This document shows positions 5,704 to 7,709 of a stretch of 7,709 nucleotides of DNA, piece by piece. The translations under genes and the position numbers were made by a program. Source of the stretch: Gemmatimonadota bacterium (GTDB lineage Bacteria > Gemmatimonadota > Gemmatimonadetes > Longimicrobiales > Gaopeijiaceae); assembly GCA_030618065.1 (NCBI GenBank), contig JAUXEE010000079.1:1-7709 (forward strand). The letters run 5' to 3'. Below the pieces are notes generated by a model that saw only the letters and a program-made list of their open reading frames with translations, did not search any database and was not told the DNA's origin. Positions within the stretch are counted from its first letter, which is position 1. Each line of letters begins with the position of its first letter.

Positions 5704-6862
5704 CGTCTCTCCCTCCTCCCTTGGATTCCTCACCGGCCGGCCGCCGCCCCATCCGAGTGGCGCCCCAGAAGAGGACGGCCGACACCACCATCAGGGCCAG
5801 GACGGCCCCCAGGGCACCGGACATCTCCGCCCCCCAATACCAGGCAGAAACGAGAAGGGCCAGGCAGGATGCAGCCAACACGGATCTGGCTCCCCGCGGG
5901 AGGCTGTACCAGAGACCCAATGCGCCTACGCCCGCTACGGTGAGGGCGGCCGGCGTGGGCCCGGTGTCCAGGGCCTCCAGCGTAGTGAAGAACCCGAAGC
6001 CGATTCCAAGGAGAACGCAAAGCGCCAATTGGTGCTCGTACCAACCCCTGCGCAGGTGGACCGGCGCACCCTCCTGGAGTCCCCAGAGAGAAAGACCCGC
6101 GACGGTGAGGAGCCAGACGTCCAAGGGAAAGATGGAGTCCGCCTCCAGTCCCCAGATGATGTCCGCGCTGAAAATGATCAGGATCAGGGTGCTGAGCAGA
6201 AGGGCCAGAAAGACGCTCAGGACCCAATGCGGCACCTCCGGATCTCTGAGCCGGTAGGCCAGAACTCCAAGCCCCACCAGCATCACCCCGTCCAGGATCC
6301 ACAGAATCGTCTCTTCACTCAGGCCGAGCGCTCGATCCAGGAAGACAAAGAGAAAGAGGAAGGAGAGAGCGGCCTGGAGTCCGGCCAGCACCCCATCTTC
6401 CCGAAAGGCCCTCCAGAAGAGGGCGACGGGCAAGAGAAGGCCCAGGACACCAACGCACCATCCGCCGAGGGTTCCATCCGCCCAAGCCTTCTCCGAATGG
6501 ATGAGGGCCATGAGGATGAGGACGGATCCGGCGATCTGAAGCAGGTAGGCCACCGGCACCCACTTCCCCCTGTTGGGGAGCCACATGCCCAACCCGATAA
6601 CGAGGAAGCCCACGACAGCGAGGGTGATAGACTGGCCGGCGAAACCCATCTCCGGCCAAGCCCAGGCCAGGAAGGTGCCCCCTGCCACGATCAGGACGGC
6701 CCCTCCTGTCGCTGCCAAGAGGTACTGGGACCACCTGCGGCTCTCCCCGCGGATCTCCTCCTCCACCTCTTCCCGAAGAGCTTCGGCCAACTCCCTATCG
6801 AGAAGGTCCTTTCTCTCCCAACGACTCAAGGCTTGAAAGACTGGATGTGATCTCCTGGCCAT
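5696..6862 (-). CDS. Polytopic membrane protein, DUF2157-like
   Basis: 388-residue integral membrane protein of unknown function. A charged, acidic amphipathic segment at residues 7-45 (FQALSRWERKDLLDRELAEA and onward, with several EE pairs) precedes about 12 hydrophobic segments, at roughly 47-69, 76-95, 101-121, 131-149, 155-175, 186-203, 211-231, 237-252, 268-285, 294-310, 317-335 and 337-356. The C-terminal tail is short and glycine- and arginine-rich. An N-terminal Leu/Trp-rich helix followed by many short membrane spans resembles DUF2157 proteins, but I see no motif that settles it. ATG 6862 is chosen because GGGAGGA lies 6 bases upstream; an upstream in-frame start at 6940 would add 26 residues that do not look membrane-related. 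The last codons overlap the aminotransferase start, so the two are probably co-expressed, without a known functional link. Confidence 0.8.
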   Translation of the reverse strand: MARRSHPVFQALSRWERKDLLDRELAEALREEVEEEIRGESRRWSQYLLAATGGAVLIVAGGTFLAWAWPEMGFAGQSITLAVVGFLVIGLGMWLPNRGKWVPVAYLLQIAGSVLILMALIHSEKAWADGTLGGWCVGVLGLLLPVALFWRAFREDGVLAGLQAALSFLFLFVFLDRALGLSEETILWILDGVMLVGLGVLAYRLRDPEVPHWVLSVFLALLLSTLILIIFSADIIWGLEADSIFPLDVWLLTVAGLSLWGLQEGAPVHLRRGWYEHQLALCVLLGIGFGFFTTLEALDTGPTPAALTVAGVGALGLWYSLPRGARSVLAASCLALLVSAWYWGAEMSGALGAVLALMVVSAVLFWGATRMGRRPAGEESKGGGRDVG

Positions 6863-7090
6863 GAATTCCTCCCGAATCAGGGACTGGCTCCCCAACCGAT
6901 TCCTCATGCACAAGGTCCGGTCAGAAGGTGCTCGGAGCAAGATGCTCGGTTCGGCTCGGTCCGGCTCGCTTCGCCGGCGCCGTAACGACCCAACATCCTG
7001 GAGGGCTTCTGGCAGCCCCTGGCGCCAATCCGTAGCTTCCGTGAGTCGCTCTCAAGAGAAAGGTACGCTTCTCCGACCAGGAGCCGCTCC
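6863..7090. promoter_or_regulatory. Divergent intergenic region
   Basis: These 228 bases separate two genes pointing away from each other, so promoters for both must lie here. I could not pick out convincing sigma-70 hexamers. Visible structure: an 11-bp palindrome TGCTCGGAGCA at 6929-6939, a possible operator, and a short decamer repeat at 6945-6974. No riboswitch consensus that I know fits the segment upstream of the PLP enzyme. Confidence 0.4.
6945..6974. repeat. Three tandem imperfect 10-bp repeats
   Basis: Three adjacent decamers: CTCGGTTCGG, CTCGGTCCGG and CTCGCTTCGC. The second differs from the first at one base and the third at two. A 10-bp period places each copy on the same DNA face, which would suit a regulator site, but replication slippage in GC-rich DNA explains it equally well. 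Confidence 0.45.
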
Positions 7091-7636
7091 ATGTGGGACA
7101 AGAAAGCAAAGAAGATGATCGGCGACAGGGCGCTGAAGCCCGAGAGCCTGATGATGAGTTACGGATATAGGCCGGATTGGTCCCAAGGGGCCGTCAAGGC
7201 ACCCATATTCGCCACCTCCACCTTCGTGTTTAAAAGTGCCGAGGACGGAAAGGCCTTTTTCGCTCGAGCCTACGGTCTGACGGAAGCGGATCCCAACGAA
7301 GAGATGGGACTCATCTATTCGAGGCTGAACAATCCCAGCCTGGAGATCCTCGAGGACCGACTCACTCTCTGGGACGGAGCCGAATCGGCAGCGGTTTTCG
7401 ATAGCGGAATGGCCGCCATCTCCACCGCGGCCCTCACCTTCCTCCGGCCAGGGGATCTGGTGGTGTTCAGCGAGCCCTCCTACGGGGGTACCGAATACCT
7501 CTTCCACGAAATCCTGCCCCAATTCGACATCCAGGTGGAGTGCTTCCGTTCCTCGAAGGGGGAAGCCGAACCTATGTCGGAGCCGGAGGGGACGAGGGCC
7601 AGGTCAAGGACCCATCGAACCTGGCCGGCCGCGTGA
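7091..7636 (+). CDS. Cys/Met metabolism PLP enzyme, N-terminal part, frame lost near the end
   Basis: N-terminal portion of a cystathionine gamma-synthase / methionine gamma-lyase type enzyme (fold type I PLP), acting on sulfur amino acids or their O-acyl homoserine precursors. Good family sequence runs from residue 14 to about 153: AVKAPIFATSTFVF, the cofactor-binding IYSRLNNPSLEILEDRL, the phosphate-binding DSGMAAIS, then FSEPSYGGTEYLFHEILPQFDIQV. The insertion between STFVF and YSRLNNP (EDGKAFFARAYGL and onward) marks a longer subgroup. After about residue 153 the frame becomes Arg/Ser/Glu-rich, unlike the family, and stops at 7634-7636; the PLP lysine and about two-thirds of the expected 400-430 residues are missing. 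The start is well supported: AGGAG at 7079-7083 is 7 bases before the ATG. A frameshift, a true truncation or an assembly join near the contig end are all possible. Confidence 0.8.
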   Translation: MWDKKAKKMIGDRALKPESLMMSYGYRPDWSQGAVKAPIFATSTFVFKSAEDGKAFFARAYGLTEADPNEEMGLIYSRLNNPSLEILEDRLTLWDGAESAAVFDSGMAAISTAALTFLRPGDLVVFSEPSYGGTEYLFHEILPQFDIQVECFRSSKGEAEPMSEPEGTRARSRTHRTWPAA

Positions 7637-7709
7637 AGGACCACGAGATCAACTCGGTGGACCTGGCCGCGGAGATAGTGCTCTACGCCGGCCAGAGCGT
7701 GGCGCTCGC
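7564..7709 (+). other. Open second reading frame running off the window end
   Basis: From about 7564 to the last base the frame beginning at position 7564 is open, with G or C at nearly every third position. It encodes SRTYVGAGGDEGQ, then KDPSNLAGRVKDHEINS, and ends with LAAEIVLYAGQSVAL. Its codon pattern looks more like real coding than the other frame does here. It has no start codon of its own in a sensible place and does not resemble the following part of a Cys/Met PLP enzyme. The closing AGQSVAL weakly recalls the C-terminal GQ-x-GL segment of nitronate monooxygenase-type flavin enzymes; this is only a guess. Confidence 0.4.

Noticed and set aside
4549..5943. A 464-codon plus-strand open frame opposite the aminotransferase and membrane protein genes
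   Set aside because: Its translation is rich in Pro, Gly, Arg and Glu with no domain pattern. The opposite strand carries clear PLP-enzyme motifs. Long antisense frames are expected in GC-rich coding DNA because stop codons are rare.
5519..6850. A 443-codon plus-strand open frame opposite the membrane protein gene
   Set aside because: It is the antisense shadow of a membrane protein gene; the product is very rich in Gln, Glu, Pro and Gly with no recognisable fold, and it has no good ribosome site.
7040..7090. SAM or SAH riboswitch before the Cys/Met PLP enzyme, prompted by a CTCTCAAGAGAAAGG stretch
   Set aside because: The similarity is limited to a short AAGAGA-like string; the multi-helix architecture of SAM-I and the SAH consensus are absent.

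Overview
The window is a gene-dense, GC-rich bacterial segment. It holds ten protein genes and two tRNA genes, with no intergenic stretch above about 230 bases. I see no transposase, integrase, phage gene, CRISPR array or defence module. The tRNA genes lack an encoded CCA tail, and one reductase is closest in pattern to the FabL type of enoyl-ACP reductase. Together these argue against a gammaproteobacterium and suit an uncultured soil or sediment phylum, but the sequence alone does not fix the taxonomy. It reads like a small metagenomic contig: the first gene is cut at its 5' end, and the last loses its reading frame near the 3' edge.

Layout. 1-1236 (+): the end of a small cupin gene, then a haloalkane dehalogenase-like hydrolase with a complete catalytic pentad. 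1220-2036 (-): a two-gene fluoride export unit, crcB followed by a DUF190 gene. 2054-2294 (-): tRNA-Glu(CTC) and tRNA-Val(CAC), closed by a strong hairpin terminator just before crcB. 2424-2720 (+): a pterin-4a-carbinolamine dehydratase fold protein with all three family catalytic histidines replaced. 2749-3462 (-): an exported lipase-like hydrolase starting at TTG. 3546-4337 (+): a FabL/FabI-like short-chain reductase with a Tyr-x6-Lys active site. 4351-6862 (-): a polytopic membrane protein and a class III aminotransferase with overlapping genes, probably translationally coupled. 7091-7636 (+): the N-terminal third of a Cys/Met-metabolism PLP enzyme, after which the coding signal moves to another frame and no longer resembles the family.

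How the genes relate. Only crcB-DUF190, the membrane protein-aminotransferase pair and perhaps cupin-dehalogenase look like operons. The rest is a mosaic of housekeeping and general metabolic genes on alternating strands, not one pathway. I did not find a convincing new multi-gene system. The items most worth a second look are the histidine-less dehydratase homologue, the broken PLP enzyme with an unexplained second frame, the FabL-like reductase, and crcB placed directly behind a tRNA terminator without a fluoride riboswitch.
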